Assembly (NCBI GenBank): GCA_944384205.1
Contig: CALWSL010000024.1
Coordinates: forward strand, 1 to 43,364
Length of the DNA stretch: 43,364 nucleotides
Source of the DNA: an uncultured Acetatifactor sp.
GTDB lineage: Bacteria; Bacillota; Clostridia; Lachnospirales; Lachnospiraceae
Reading direction: 5' to 3'
The position numbers were made by a program, and so were the translations under genes. Below, piece after piece: positions 1 through 8,006 of this stretch; within the stretch, counting starts at the first letter, position 1; each line of letters opens with the position of its first letter. The notes under the pieces were generated by a model. It was not told where the DNA came from, did not search any database, and was given only the letters and a program-made list of their open reading frames with translations.

Positions 1-139
1 TGATTCATAAGAATCCCTCCTTACAGGTTATTTTTAAATACCGTAACCCAGAGGGAGGCAATGGGCAATCCGGAGGTGAAACAAGGTTTTCAAAATGAAG
101 ATGATATGAAAAAAATTTAATGAATTTGGAGGTTAAACG

Positions 140-919
140 ATGTCAAGAGTAATTGCGGTTGTAAACCAGAAGGGTGGAGTGGGAAAGACAACTTCCACAA
201 TTAATTTGGGAATCGGGCTTGCGCAGGCGGGAAGAAAGGTTCTGCTGATTGACGGGGATCCACAGGGCAGTCTGACGGACTGTCTTGGATTCCCGGAGCC
301 TGACGGGATGGATACCACATTGTCAAATGTGATGTTAAATGTCATGAATGAAGCGGACATGCCCTTAAGCTTTGGAATCCTGCATCACGAGGAGCGGGTA
401 GAGGTGCTTCCGGCAAATATCGAGCTTTCAGGTATCGAAGTTACGCTGGTGAATACCATGTGCCGCGAACTTGTGCTGAAGAACTACATAGACAGAATTA
501 AGGAGGCATATGACTATATCCTGATTGACTGTATGCCGTCACTGGGACTTCTGACAATAAATGCGCTTGCTGCAGCCGACGAGGTTATTATCCCGGTACA
601 GGCATCAAAACCGTCTGTGAGAGGTCTTCAGCAGCTCATCCGTACCATTGGAAAAGTGAGGAAACAGGTGAATCCACATCTTAAGATAAAGGGAATTCTG
701 CCAAATATGGTAGATGCAAGGACAACCTACGCAAGAGGCGTGGTTGATTTACTGAAATCCGGTTACGGGGAGCAGTTGAAAATATATGAATCTATACCAA
801 GGTCGGTCAGAATGGAAGAGACCAGTGCGGAAGGAAAGAGTATTTATAAGCATGAGCCGGGAGGGAAAACGGCTGAGGCTTATCACAGACTGGTAGGGGA
901 GGTTTTGATAGATGAATAA
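140..919 (+). CDS. parA: ParA family partition ATPase
   Basis: A 259-aa ParA/Soj-type ATPase for DNA partition. The deviant Walker A motif KGGVGKTT lies near residue 11, the Walker A' motif (DGDPQGS) near 39, and a Walker B-like segment (YDYILIDCMP) near 125. There is no long N-terminal DNA-binding extension, so it is a type Ib/Soj-like form. A strong ribosome site (ttggagg) sits 8 nt upstream of the ATG. The stop overlaps the start of the next gene, a ParB homologue, so the pair is translationally coupled. In mobile elements such a pair stabilises the excised circular form. A TadZ role, another ParA-like function found at Tad loci, is possible but less likely because ParB is adjacent. Confidence 0.93.
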   Translation: MSRVIAVVNQKGGVGKTTSTINLGIGLAQAGRKVLLIDGDPQGSLTDCLGFPEPDGMDTTLSNVMLNVMNEADMPLSFGILHHEERVEVLPANIELSGIEVTLVNTMCRELVLKNYIDRIKEAYDYILIDCMPSLGLLTINALAAADEVIIPVQASKPSVRGLQQLIRTIGKVRKQVNPHLKIKGILPNMVDARTTYARGVVDLLKSGYGEQLKIYESIPRSVRMEETSAEGKSIYKHEPGGKTAEAYHRLVGEVLIDE

Positions 920-1796
920 CAGCGCGGCAAAAATTAAAGCGGTATCGCTGGATGAACTGCTGGGAGTAAGTACTGCCGTGCCGGGAAAGGCAGGCAACGA
1001 GGTAGTTGAATTGCCGTTATCGCAACTGTATCCTTTTAGAAATCATCCTTTTGAGGTGCGTGACGATGAAAAGATGGCAGAATTGGCAGACAGTATCAGA
1101 AATTCCGGAGTGCTTGTTCCGGGCATAGTCAGACCCGGGGAACAGGGAGGCTATGAGATTGTAGCCGGGCACAGCCGCTGCAGAGCTGCAGGGCTTGCAG
1201 GCTTGTCCACCATGCCGGCAATCATTAAAGATCTGACCGATGCGGAAGCAACGGTAATCATGGTGGACAGCAATATCCAGCGGGAGGATTTAAGTTATAA
1301 AGAGAAGGCATTTGCCTACAAAATGAAGTATGAGGCTTTAAAAGAACTAGGATTAAGTGATAGTGATGGAGATAAGCGGTTGGATCAGGCATTAGCGGAA
1401 CAATTAGGGGAAAGCAGGAATAAGATTCAAAGATATATACGCCTGACCTATCTGGTGCCGGAGCTGCTTGCCCTGGTTGATGCCAGGAAGCTGGGATTCA
1501 TAGCGGCAACAGACATCTCTTATTTGACGGCGGCAGAACAGGAGCTGCTATTACAGTTTATAAATGACGGCGTTGTTCCGACAGGCGCACAGGCATTAAA
1601 GCTGAAAGAATACAGTAAGGATGGGAAACTGAATGAGACGGTAATGGAGCTGATTCTCAAGCAGGAAAAGACTGCAAACCAGCTTGTAATCAAGACAAAG
1701 CAGCTGCGGGATTATTTCCCGGAAGATTATGAAGTGTCACAAATGGCAGATGTAATTTTCATGCTGCTGAAACAGTGGAAGAAAGAGCGGCACTAA
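912..1796 (+). CDS. parB: ParB/Spo0J-like partition protein
   Basis: A 294-aa ParB family DNA-binding protein. The N-terminal nuclease-like ParB domain shows LPLSQLYPFRNHPF near residues 35-48 and the CTP-binding GHSRCRAA motif near 85. A central helix-turn-helix region follows (QALAEQLGESRNKIQRYIRL near 155-180). It overlaps the upstream parA by 8 nt (ATGAATAA), the usual arrangement of a parAB operon. It should bind a parS-like centromere. No canonical Spo0J parS was seen; the iteron-like repeats at 2,820-3,095 are one candidate target. Confidence 0.93.
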   Translation: MNNSAAKIKAVSLDELLGVSTAVPGKAGNEVVELPLSQLYPFRNHPFEVRDDEKMAELADSIRNSGVLVPGIVRPGEQGGYEIVAGHSRCRAAGLAGLSTMPAIIKDLTDAEATVIMVDSNIQREDLSYKEKAFAYKMKYEALKELGLSDSDGDKRLDQALAEQLGESRNKIQRYIRLTYLVPELLALVDARKLGFIAATDISYLTAAEQELLLQFINDGVVPTGAQALKLKEYSKDGKLNETVMELILKQEKTANQLVIKTKQLRDYFPEDYEVSQMADVIFMLLKQWKKERH

Positions 1797-1823
1797 AAAT
1801 TTACGTGAAGGACTGGATATAAA

Positions 1824-2678
1824 ATGCAGAAGATTAAAAACAGTGTCCTTGCCAGAATGATGCAGGCGAGCTTGTCCAGAGCAGAAATGGATTTTCTTTT
1901 GTATATATCCCACTATCAGGACGACAGGGGACTGATAGCAGGGGTATATTATAAAGACGTCTGTCAGGCTTTGGAGGTGTCGTATCAGACCTTTTATGAT
2001 GTGCTAAGAAGTCTTATGAAAAAAGGGCTGATTCAGGCTGAGAAGAACTTTTACGGCGACTGGGACGTGACAATACTGGATAACTCCTTTGAAGACGGCT
2101 ACAGCAGCGGTTATGTCAGCACAGGGGATGATATTTTCACCAATAAGTTTTTTTTAAAATGCAAGCCGGAGGAGAAGCTTCTGGCAATGGAGTTTTTGAA
2201 GCTTGCAAAGAACCCAAATAACGGCGGCAAGTACAAAATAAGCAGAGAGAATTTGCTGGAAAAATACTGCAAAATCTTTCAGGTAACAAAGCGCGTACTG
2301 GTGCGTTATTTAAAGAACCTGAAGCAGTTCTTTTCCATAGGGATAAAGGATGGGATATATTACATAAGACCGTTGCAGAAGCTTGCGGAAAAGATTGTGG
2401 GTAAAAAAGATAAAGAGCTTTTGAGGGACCATGTAAGCAGCATGGTGTTCAGAAGACAGCGGGCAACCTACACGAAAGAAACTGCGCATGATACCGCAGA
2501 ACTGCTGGTACAGTATGCCCATGAACTGAAGGGCAGTCTTATACAGGCTTTCAGTGACGCAGTGTCGGAAAGCATCCGGCGTCGGAATGCCGGCAAAAAG
2601 AACAAATACAAATGGAACCGCGAGCTGAATCCAAAGTTTGTGCACAGCATACTTTGTGAGAAGCTGCAGCAATGTTAA
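1824..2678 (+). CDS. Winged-helix-like DNA-binding protein, function unknown
   Basis: A 284-aa soluble protein 27 nt after parB, likely in the same operon. Residues about 15-70 look like a winged helix (YYKDVCQALEVSYQTFYDVL followed by LMKKGLIQAEKNFYG). A second helix-turn-helix-like segment lies near 140-165 (SRENLLEKYCKIFQVTKRVL). The C-terminus is basic (RRRNAGKKNKYKWNRE). The position after parAB suggests a replication- or partition-linked DNA-binding role, but no replication-initiator motif was recognised. I do not assign a function. A weak GAAGGA ribosome site precedes the ATG. Confidence 0.75.
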   Translation: MQKIKNSVLARMMQASLSRAEMDFLLYISHYQDDRGLIAGVYYKDVCQALEVSYQTFYDVLRSLMKKGLIQAEKNFYGDWDVTILDNSFEDGYSSGYVSTGDDIFTNKFFLKCKPEEKLLAMEFLKLAKNPNNGGKYKISRENLLEKYCKIFQVTKRVLVRYLKNLKQFFSIGIKDGIYYIRPLQKLAEKIVGKKDKELLRDHVSSMVFRRQRATYTKETAHDTAELLVQYAHELKGSLIQAFSDAVSESIRRRNAGKKNKYKWNRELNPKFVHSILCEKLQQC

Positions 2679-2701
2679 GCCTATGCAGATAGGCTTGTTT
2701 G
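2677..2701 (+). terminator. Hairpin overlapping the stop of the partition operon
   Basis: Perfect 8-bp stem AAGCCTAT/ATAGGCTT (2677-2684, 2689-2696) with a 4-nt loop, beginning within the stop codon of the preceding gene. Only a short T-rich tail follows, so it may be a weak terminator or an mRNA-stabilising hairpin. Confidence 0.55.
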
Positions 2702-2773
2702 CGTTACTTAAAAAGTGCATTCTGATGGGAAAATAAAAACATTTTACAAAAAGAAGAACGAAAACAGCAGCAG

Positions 2774-2799
2774 GGAGCCGGTAAGGCTTCTTTTTTTAT
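2774..2799 (+). terminator. Intrinsic terminator
   Basis: Short GC stem GAGCC/GGCTT followed by a run of seven T. It probably ends transcription of the parA-parB-wHTH operon. Confidence 0.55.
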
Positions 2800-2819
2800 G
2801 TGGATAAACGGAAAAAACA

Positions 2820-3095
2820 TTCAAGTTTCGTGCACATTAGAAAAATACTTTTCAAGTTTTGTGCCAGCGGAAGAAAAGTATTCAAAAAAGGAGGCAAAAA
2901 ATGAGGGAAAAACACAGGGGATTTTTCAAATATCGTGACAGGGAAGATGTTGGAAAAAACGCATTTTTGCTGTGGTTTTCCGGAAAAAATGAAAGGAACG
3001 TATCTCTTCTTTTATCCATTCTCTTTTAACTATCCTTGATAGTTACATGCTGTAAATATTTCTTCTCCTGAAAAAAATATCTTTCAAGTTTCTGT
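2820..3095 (+). repeat. Iteron-like repeats, consensus TTCAAGTTTYGTG
   Basis: Four related sites lie in the same orientation: TTCAAGTTTCGTGCAC (2820), TTCAAGTTTTGTGCCA (2851), TTCAAATATCGTGACA (2925) and TTCAAGTTTCTGT (3083). The first two start 31 bp apart, close to three helical turns. They lie between the partition genes and the pilus operon. Candidate roles are binding sites for ParB, for the winged-helix protein, or for a regulator of the operon downstream. Confidence 0.5.
2901..3029 (+). CDS. Small basic ORF, 42 aa, function unknown
   Basis: ATG preceded by an excellent AAGGAGG at 2888-2894 (6-nt spacing), 42 codons, TAA stop. The peptide is basic at the N-terminus (begins MREKHRGFFKYRDRED) and ends hydrophobic (SLLLSILF). 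It lies inside the iteron-like region, and one repeat falls within the reading frame. Coding status rests on the ribosome site alone. Confidence 0.4.
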   Translation: MREKHRGFFKYRDREDVGKNAFLLWFSGKNERNVSLLLSILF

Positions 3096-3111
3096 AAAAA
3101 TTTACAAAAAG

Positions 3112-3151
3112 TACTTGACATGTCATTCGGATTCAATCATTCTGTTGCCAC
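3112..3151 (+). promoter_or_regulatory. Promoter/operator repeat, copy 1 (pilus operon)
   Basis: Consensus -35 TTGACA (3115-3120) with a weak -10 candidate CATTCT 17 bp downstream. The 40-bp block recurs at 20,506-20,545 with one mismatch, ahead of the recombinase module. Conservation through the spacer and beyond the -10 suggests a bound regulator as well as a promoter. Confidence 0.6.
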
Positions 3152-3173
3152 CTTGAGGAAGGAGATTGATAAG

Positions 3174-3827
3174 ATGGATATCCAGGACCTCAAAACAGAG
3201 TGCAATTCATTAATAGATGAGGTGATGAGACTACAGAAAATTGACAGGGAGCTTGATTTGGAAATCAAAAAGCTTCAGGAGGAAATCGGACAGCGGACAG
3301 AAGCTGTCAGGGAAGAGCAGGAAGTTTCCCTGACAGAGCCGGCGGAAATACCGGAAGAAGACATACCGGAACCCGTGGGGAAGGAACAGCAGGAACCTGC
3401 TGAAGTTCTGGTTCAGGAAATTCCGGAATTGGACGAGCCGGAACCGGAACACCCGGATTTGAGGGACATGGAAATGGTGGTAACAGAACCGGATGGGTCA
3501 GAAGCTGACGTGCCGGAGGATAGTGAGGAAATGGCGCCGGAGCCGGGACCGGAAAAACCAGACAGCATAGAGGAGACCGGAACGGAATCTCTTTCTTTGG
3601 AACAGGAAGCCCCAGGGCTTCCACCGAAGGAACAGCAACTGCTGGCGGAGCAGGTATCCCTGTTAAGCGGAAGAACCGGGAAGGACATTGTAATTGTCTA
3701 TGAAATGCAGGACAGGGGGCGGGGCGTAAAGAATGTTATAAAAACAATGCTTTTTATAATATCCCTGCTTGCATTTGCCGCAGCAGCGGTGCTGCTGCTT
3801 TACTACACAGGAAACGGAGTGATTTGA
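3174..3827 (+). CDS. Acidic coiled-coil protein with C-terminal membrane anchor
   Basis: A 217-aa protein that opens the pilus operon. I place the start at ATG 3174, behind AAGGAG at 3159-3164; an in-frame ATG at 3120 lies inside the promoter repeat and has no ribosome site. The N-terminal 45 residues are a coiled coil (LQKIDRELDLEIKKLQEEIG). A long acidic, proline-rich linker of EPE/EEPE type spans about 55-160. One transmembrane helix lies near 190-212 (TMLFIISLLAFAAAAVLLLYY), followed by a four-residue tail. The topology is cytoplasmic with a tail anchor. It overlaps the ATPase gene that follows, so it may be a scaffold or membrane tether for that ATPase. No family was recognised. Confidence 0.75.
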   Translation: MDIQDLKTECNSLIDEVMRLQKIDRELDLEIKKLQEEIGQRTEAVREEQEVSLTEPAEIPEEDIPEPVGKEQQEPAEVLVQEIPELDEPEPEHPDLRDMEMVVTEPDGSEADVPEDSEEMAPEPGPEKPDSIEETGTESLSLEQEAPGLPPKEQQLLAEQVSLLSGRTGKDIVIVYEMQDRGRGVKNVIKTMLFIISLLAFAAAAVLLLYYTGNGVI

Positions 3828-3829
3828 AA

Positions 3830-5008
3830 ATGGTTTTTAACAACAAAAAATCTATCGTGACGCCGGAAACGGCAATGCTGACAGCAGATGAGCTGCTGGC
3901 GAATATGGTGGAAGATTATACAGGAATCCGGCAGAAGGATATTGCGGACGTGCGCAGGGGAATCATTACCCAGAATGCCTTTCTGAAAAGCGCGGAAAAA
4001 TATCTGCGGGAAACCTATGGGAAAAAAGCTGCGGAGGAAGAGCTGCGCAAAACCCTTGAAATGTTTGAACAGTACATATTCGGATATTACAAATTACAGA
4101 AGCTGCTGGATGATAAAGAGATATCTGATATCAGGATGGTCAGTCCGGGCTGTATCCGCTGTAAACGTCTGGGGGAGAGGGAAACTACGGATATTGTTTT
4201 TGATAAAGACGAATACAACAGATTCATAGAGTTTGTGGCTTCCAAGAATCAGATTAATACTTCCAATGTAAATGCCATACAGACCTTTACGGATGCAAAG
4301 AGTCATCCGGATTATCATTTGCGCTTTACACTGGCAATGCCAATCCTGAACAGCGTGGAGAATGCCTATCTTCACATCAGGAAATTTCCCAGGGATTTCC
4401 CAGAGATGGAGGAACTTGTAAAAATGGGAATGCTTTCACAAAAAACAGCGGATTACCTGGTGGAACGTGCCAAGTCCGGTTCCGTCTTTATATGCGGAAA
4501 ATCAGGAGCCGGAAAAAGCTATCTTCTGAATGCACTGAAGGAAAAAGCAATCAGTCCAAAATATTCCTGTCTGGTCATTCAGGAAAATGATGAGCTTACA
4601 ACAAAGAGCCATCCTGAAATGATGTTCATGCACCCATTGATAAACAGGGGAGAGAGCAAGGTAGAGTATACACTGGACGACATTTCTACGGCGGCATTAT
4701 TGATGGATTTTGATTACTTCATCATAGGTGAGACCAAGGGAGAAGAGGCACTGGACCTTCTGAATGCCTCCTTTACCGGACATATCTGTTATTCCACGGG
4801 ACATGGGGAAAGCTCCCAGACAGCACTGGATAAAGTGGTGGTCAATGCCATGAAGAAAAACAACAAACTGAGTAAATCAGAGATATTGAAGATGCTTTTA
4901 AGCTTCCGGACAATCGTTTTTATGGAGAATTTCAAGGTCGCTGAAATATCCGAGGCTGAAGGATGGCTGGAGGAAGAGCAGAGAATCCGATACAGGAGAG
5001 TGATTTAG
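3830..5008 (+). CDS. TadA/CpaF-family pilus assembly ATPase
   Basis: A 392-aa secretion ATPase of the TadA/CpaF/VirB11 superfamily that powers pilus polymerisation at the membrane. Walker A GKSGAGKS lies near residues 223-230, Walker B-like DYFIIGE near 296-302, and a His-containing GHICYSTGHGESS box near 317-329. The N-terminal domain is typical of CpaF. ATG 3830 fits the GGAG site better than the upstream TTG at 3824. The start region overlaps the previous stop. TadB and TadC homologues follow directly, which favours a Tad pilus role over a conjugative VirB11 role; the Tcp machinery at 24-34 kb has its own VirB4. Confidence 0.9.
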   Translation: MVFNNKKSIVTPETAMLTADELLANMVEDYTGIRQKDIADVRRGIITQNAFLKSAEKYLRETYGKKAAEEELRKTLEMFEQYIFGYYKLQKLLDDKEISDIRMVSPGCIRCKRLGERETTDIVFDKDEYNRFIEFVASKNQINTSNVNAIQTFTDAKSHPDYHLRFTLAMPILNSVENAYLHIRKFPRDFPEMEELVKMGMLSQKTADYLVERAKSGSVFICGKSGAGKSYLLNALKEKAISPKYSCLVIQENDELTTKSHPEMMFMHPLINRGESKVEYTLDDISTAALLMDFDYFIIGETKGEEALDLLNASFTGHICYSTGHGESSQTALDKVVVNAMKKNNKLSKSEILKMLLSFRTIVFMENFKVAEISEAEGWLEEEQRIRYRRVI

Positions 5009-5021
5009 AAGGAGGAGAGAT

Positions 5022-5966
5022 ATGCTGATGATTATATTAAGAAGTGTACTGGCGTTATGCCTGTTCCTTACATTTTACGCTCTTTTAAAATATGTGAAGG
5101 ACAGACAGATTTTGAGTCGGGCACTGGAAGAAATGTCGGAACAGGTATCAGAGCATTCCAGGGAGAGGCAGAAAGAGTACAGACGGCTTTCGGAAGAAGA
5201 AAAAAAGAAAGGTATCCTGAAGCTGGAGCGGTATCTGTATAACAGCGGTTTAAAAAGACAGTATCCACTCTTGAGTGCGGAAATCTATCTGCTGCTGATG
5301 GTGTCGGTTGCCGGCGCGGGGTTTCTGCTTATGACACTGCTGGGAGGAGGATTTTTGATGCGGGTTGCCGCATTGTGCTGTGGTCCGCTGCTGTTATGGC
5401 TTGTGCTTTATGTAAAAAGCTTCAGGAATTATAAAAGGATTGAAAATAATCTGCTGGTCTTTCTGAATCTGTTGGGAGGGTTCAGTATTACGGACAGTGA
5501 ACTGACTTCTATATTTTACAAGGTTTCCCGTTTTGTGGATCCGCCTCTCTGCAATTTACTGGAGGATTGTTACTTTGAAACCCAGACTACCGGCGATGCG
5601 GCGGGTGCGCTGGAGAATCTGATGGAGAGGGTGGAGCATCCGATGTTTAAAGAAATCATCCGGAATCTGGAAGTATGCAGCAGATATAATGCGGATTATG
5701 CCAGCGTTGTCAACAGCAGCAGGAAAAGCGTACAGGGTTATCTTTCTTACCGTAAAAAGAGGAAATCGATTATAAGCATGGGAAAAACGGAAATGCTTTT
5801 GCTGGTAATCATGGTGATGGGGATTCTTTTTCTGATTAATATGCTGTTGGAAACAAATATCTGGGGCATTCTGTTTCATACAGCGTTTGGAAAAGGAATA
5901 CTGGTATACCTGGGTATTGTTCTGGCGGCGTATTATTTGCAAATTGTATTGTTTGATAAGGACTAA
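5022..5966 (+). CDS. TadB-like pilus platform membrane protein
   Basis: A 314-aa integral membrane protein that is probably one half of the TadB/TadC inner platform. It has an N-terminal membrane helix (about 3-23), a cytoplasmic charged segment (LEEMSEQVSEHSRERQKEY), two further helices near 90-130, a cytoplasmic T2SF-type domain (about 140-245), and two C-terminal helices (about 255-275 and 290-310). The start is preceded by AAGGAGG 13 nt after the ATPase stop. Assignment rests on topology and position between TadA- and TadC-like genes. Confidence 0.8.
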   Translation: MLMIILRSVLALCLFLTFYALLKYVKDRQILSRALEEMSEQVSEHSRERQKEYRRLSEEEKKKGILKLERYLYNSGLKRQYPLLSAEIYLLLMVSVAGAGFLLMTLLGGGFLMRVAALCCGPLLLWLVLYVKSFRNYKRIENNLLVFLNLLGGFSITDSELTSIFYKVSRFVDPPLCNLLEDCYFETQTTGDAAGALENLMERVEHPMFKEIIRNLEVCSRYNADYASVVNSSRKSVQGYLSYRKKRKSIISMGKTEMLLLVIMVMGILFLINMLLETNIWGILFHTAFGKGILVYLGIVLAAYYLQIVLFDKD

Positions 5967-5977
5967 GGAGGAGCAGG

Positions 5978-6799
5978 ATGATTCATTTGATGGTAACGGG
6001 AATTGCGGTAATAATCAGTATACTTGTTTTTTGCCTGCTTTATGCCGTAAGCGGAACCATAGAAGCGGCAGGTGCAAAATCTTATTTATACATAAATAAC
6101 CGTCTGAAGGAAAGAAAGACAGGAATACTGAATTATCAGGAACTAAAGCTTTTCCTGAATAAAAACGGTGCAGTGCATGTCATTGGCAGATTTGCGGAAC
6201 CGGTAAGATATTTAGGACTTTGCATTGCATTGCTTTTCCTGGGAATGTTTTTAGGCTCCGGGATAAATCTGATTATGGCGGTATGTATGGGAAGCCTCGC
6301 AGCAGCGCTTCCGGGAATCGTAATTATTTTGTCCAATAAAAAATGTAATGACCGGATATTGCCGGATATTAAGTGCATTTATCAGTTTATAGCGATACAG
6401 ACGTCTGCAGGGGTATATATTTCCGATGCACTGACGGAATGTTATGAGGCGGTGGAAAACAAACGGCTGAGAAAAACAATGCTGAAACTGAGTAATGAAA
6501 TTGCCATGGAAGGGAATGTGGAAGAAGCGCTGGATCACTTTTCGGAGAGCTTCGACAATTCCTATATAGATACATTCTGCATCATTATCAAGCAGTCCAT
6601 GGAGTCCGGAAGGGCGGTAGACCTTTTAAATGATATGGTAGAGCAGTTGAGGGAGGTGGAGAATAACATTCTGGTAAAAAAAGAAGAAAAACTCCGGCGT
6701 AAGACAGGCATATATCAGATGGCTTTCTTTGCAGGGGCAATGGTATTTTTCATATACGCTTTTGTATATGATATCGGAAAACTGATTACAAATTTTTAA
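5978..6799 (+). CDS. TadC-like pilus platform membrane protein
   Basis: A 273-aa type II secretion F-like membrane protein and likely partner of the TadB-like gene 11 nt upstream. It has an N-terminal helix (about 4-26), a paired hydrophobic region near 75-115, a cytoplasmic helical domain containing QTSAGVYISDALTECYEAV (about 140-160) typical of TadC/GspF domains, and a C-terminal helix near 247-267. Strong ribosome site (aaggaggagc). The family call is reasonably firm; the exact partner role is inferred from order. Confidence 0.8.
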   Translation: MIHLMVTGIAVIISILVFCLLYAVSGTIEAAGAKSYLYINNRLKERKTGILNYQELKLFLNKNGAVHVIGRFAEPVRYLGLCIALLFLGMFLGSGINLIMAVCMGSLAAALPGIVIILSNKKCNDRILPDIKCIYQFIAIQTSAGVYISDALTECYEAVENKRLRKTMLKLSNEIAMEGNVEEALDHFSESFDNSYIDTFCIIIKQSMESGRAVDLLNDMVEQLREVENNILVKKEEKLRRKTGIYQMAFFAGAMVFFIYAFVYDIGKLITNF

Positions 6800-6817
6800 G
6801 AAAGAGGAGAAAAAGAG

Positions 6818-7009
6818 ATGAAGGACATGATGAAAAAACTTATTTGCAAAAAGGATAAAGGAGATTTTGATAAATTAATAACAGAAGCAGCGTTTGCTGC
6901 AGGGACAGTGGTATTGATAATCGTCGGGGTGAAATTTGGAAAACCTCTTGTAGAAGAATGGATTAAGCTTGCCAGTGAAGAGGCGAAAAAAATCTTTACA
7001 TTATTTTAA
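6818..7009 (+). CDS. Flp/pilin-like small membrane protein
   Basis: A 63-aa protein with a charged N-terminus, one hydrophobic helix (EAAFAAGTVVLIIVGVKFG, about 23-41) and an amphipathic C-terminus. Size, single helix and position directly after TadC match a major Flp pilin. A Glu precedes the helix as in type IV pilins, but the usual G-x4-E-Y cleavage signature is not clear. Either processing is atypical or it is an unprocessed pilin-like subunit. It is the most likely structural subunit of the pilus. Confidence 0.65.
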   Translation: MKDMMKKLICKKDKGDFDKLITEAAFAAGTVVLIIVGVKFGKPLVEEWIKLASEEAKKIFTLF

Positions 7010-7019
7010 GAGGTAAGCC

Positions 7020-7427
7020 ATGAAAAAGAAGGACAGCGGACAGATTGGTGATTATATCATTTTAGGTATTGGAATACTACTGTTCACACTGCTTATCGTA
7101 GTTTTTTTCACGAATGCGGAGACAGTGCAGAAGAAGATCGATATCAATCAGCTTTCCAGACAGTATATTTTGAGGATGGAAACAGTTGGATATCTGACAG
7201 CCGATGACAGGGCGGAGCTTACTACAAGGCTGAATGATATCGGTGTCACGGAGGTTTCTTTTTCCGGGACAACATTATCCCAGGTGGGATATGGAAATGA
7301 CATTGTGCTGGAGTTTACGGGAAACCTACACTACAGGGAAATAACGCTTTCCAGTCTCTTTTCACCGCAGGCATCTGACGGCGTGATATCCGTACATGAA
7401 AAAAGATTCTCTACGGCAAAAAATTAG
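7020..7427 (+). CDS. DUF4320/TadE-like pseudopilin
   Basis: A 135-aa protein with a short basic leader (MKKKDSGQIGDY) followed by one hydrophobic helix (about 13-33) and an extracytoplasmic domain. The layout and the YILRMETVGYLTADD and VGYGNDIVLEF segments resemble DUF4320 proteins that accompany Tad-like loci in Firmicutes. The Gly-Asp before the helix could be a prepilin-peptidase site. A probable minor pilin, 10 nt after the pilin-like gene in the same operon. Confidence 0.65.
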   Translation: MKKKDSGQIGDYIILGIGILLFTLLIVVFFTNAETVQKKIDINQLSRQYILRMETVGYLTADDRAELTTRLNDIGVTEVSFSGTTLSQVGYGNDIVLEFTGNLHYREITLSSLFSPQASDGVISVHEKRFSTAKN

Positions 7428-7435
7428 GAGGGGCA

Positions 7436-7990
7436 ATGAAAAAGGATGAAGGCATTCTGAAACATATCATGGGAGTGATTCCCATTTTTATCATTGCAGT
7501 AGTGGCTTTCGTTATGGTGCGGATGGAAATTTACCAGGCATCCTCTACCTATATTGAGGATGCGCTGGCTGCCTCCTGCCTGGCGTCTGCAGTGGTTGAT
7601 TTGCAGGAGTATGGCAGAAGTAACCAGCTTCTGACAGAGGATCCGCGAGAAGCCTGTGAGACATTTGGCAGGATGCTGAAAGGGAATCTGTCCCTGGATG
7701 ATGAGTGGATTTGTTTAAACAGCAGCTTGATAAGTGGGAAAGTGGATATTGCGGAATATTCCATATACGAGGTCGTGGGGAATGATGTGATATGGTACTG
7801 TTTCCCGGAAGGAAAAAAGGAAAATATGTATATCCAGGAGACCACAGATGGCGTGGGAACGGTAAAGGCTGCAGATGGAACGCAAATTACATCCCTGTCA
7901 GTCTATGCGAAAATATGCTTTAAGGTTAAATTTTTTGGAAAAGACCTGGATGTGTTCAAACAAAAATGTGTAGACGTAATAAAAAACTAG
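7436..7990 (+). CDS. TadE-like minor pilin/pseudopilin
   Basis: A 184-aa protein with a short charged N-terminus, a single membrane helix near residues 11-29 (GVIPIFIIAVVAFVMVRME), then an extracytoplasmic domain beginning with the TadE-like segment YQASSTYIEDALAASCLASA. Its placement between another pseudopilin-like gene and a CpaB-like gene supports a minor-pilin or tip role. Shine-Dalgarno gagggg. No enzymatic motif is visible. Confidence 0.65.
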   Translation: MKKDEGILKHIMGVIPIFIIAVVAFVMVRMEIYQASSTYIEDALAASCLASAVVDLQEYGRSNQLLTEDPREACETFGRMLKGNLSLDDEWICLNSSLISGKVDIAEYSIYEVVGNDVIWYCFPEGKKENMYIQETTDGVGTVKAADGTQITSLSVYAKICFKVKFFGKDLDVFKQKCVDVIKN

Positions 7991-8006
7991 GAAAAGGACA
8001 GAAGAT

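Noticed and set aside
61-120. 19-aa frame before parA
   Set aside because: The ribosome site is only 2 nt from the ATG; too weak to call.
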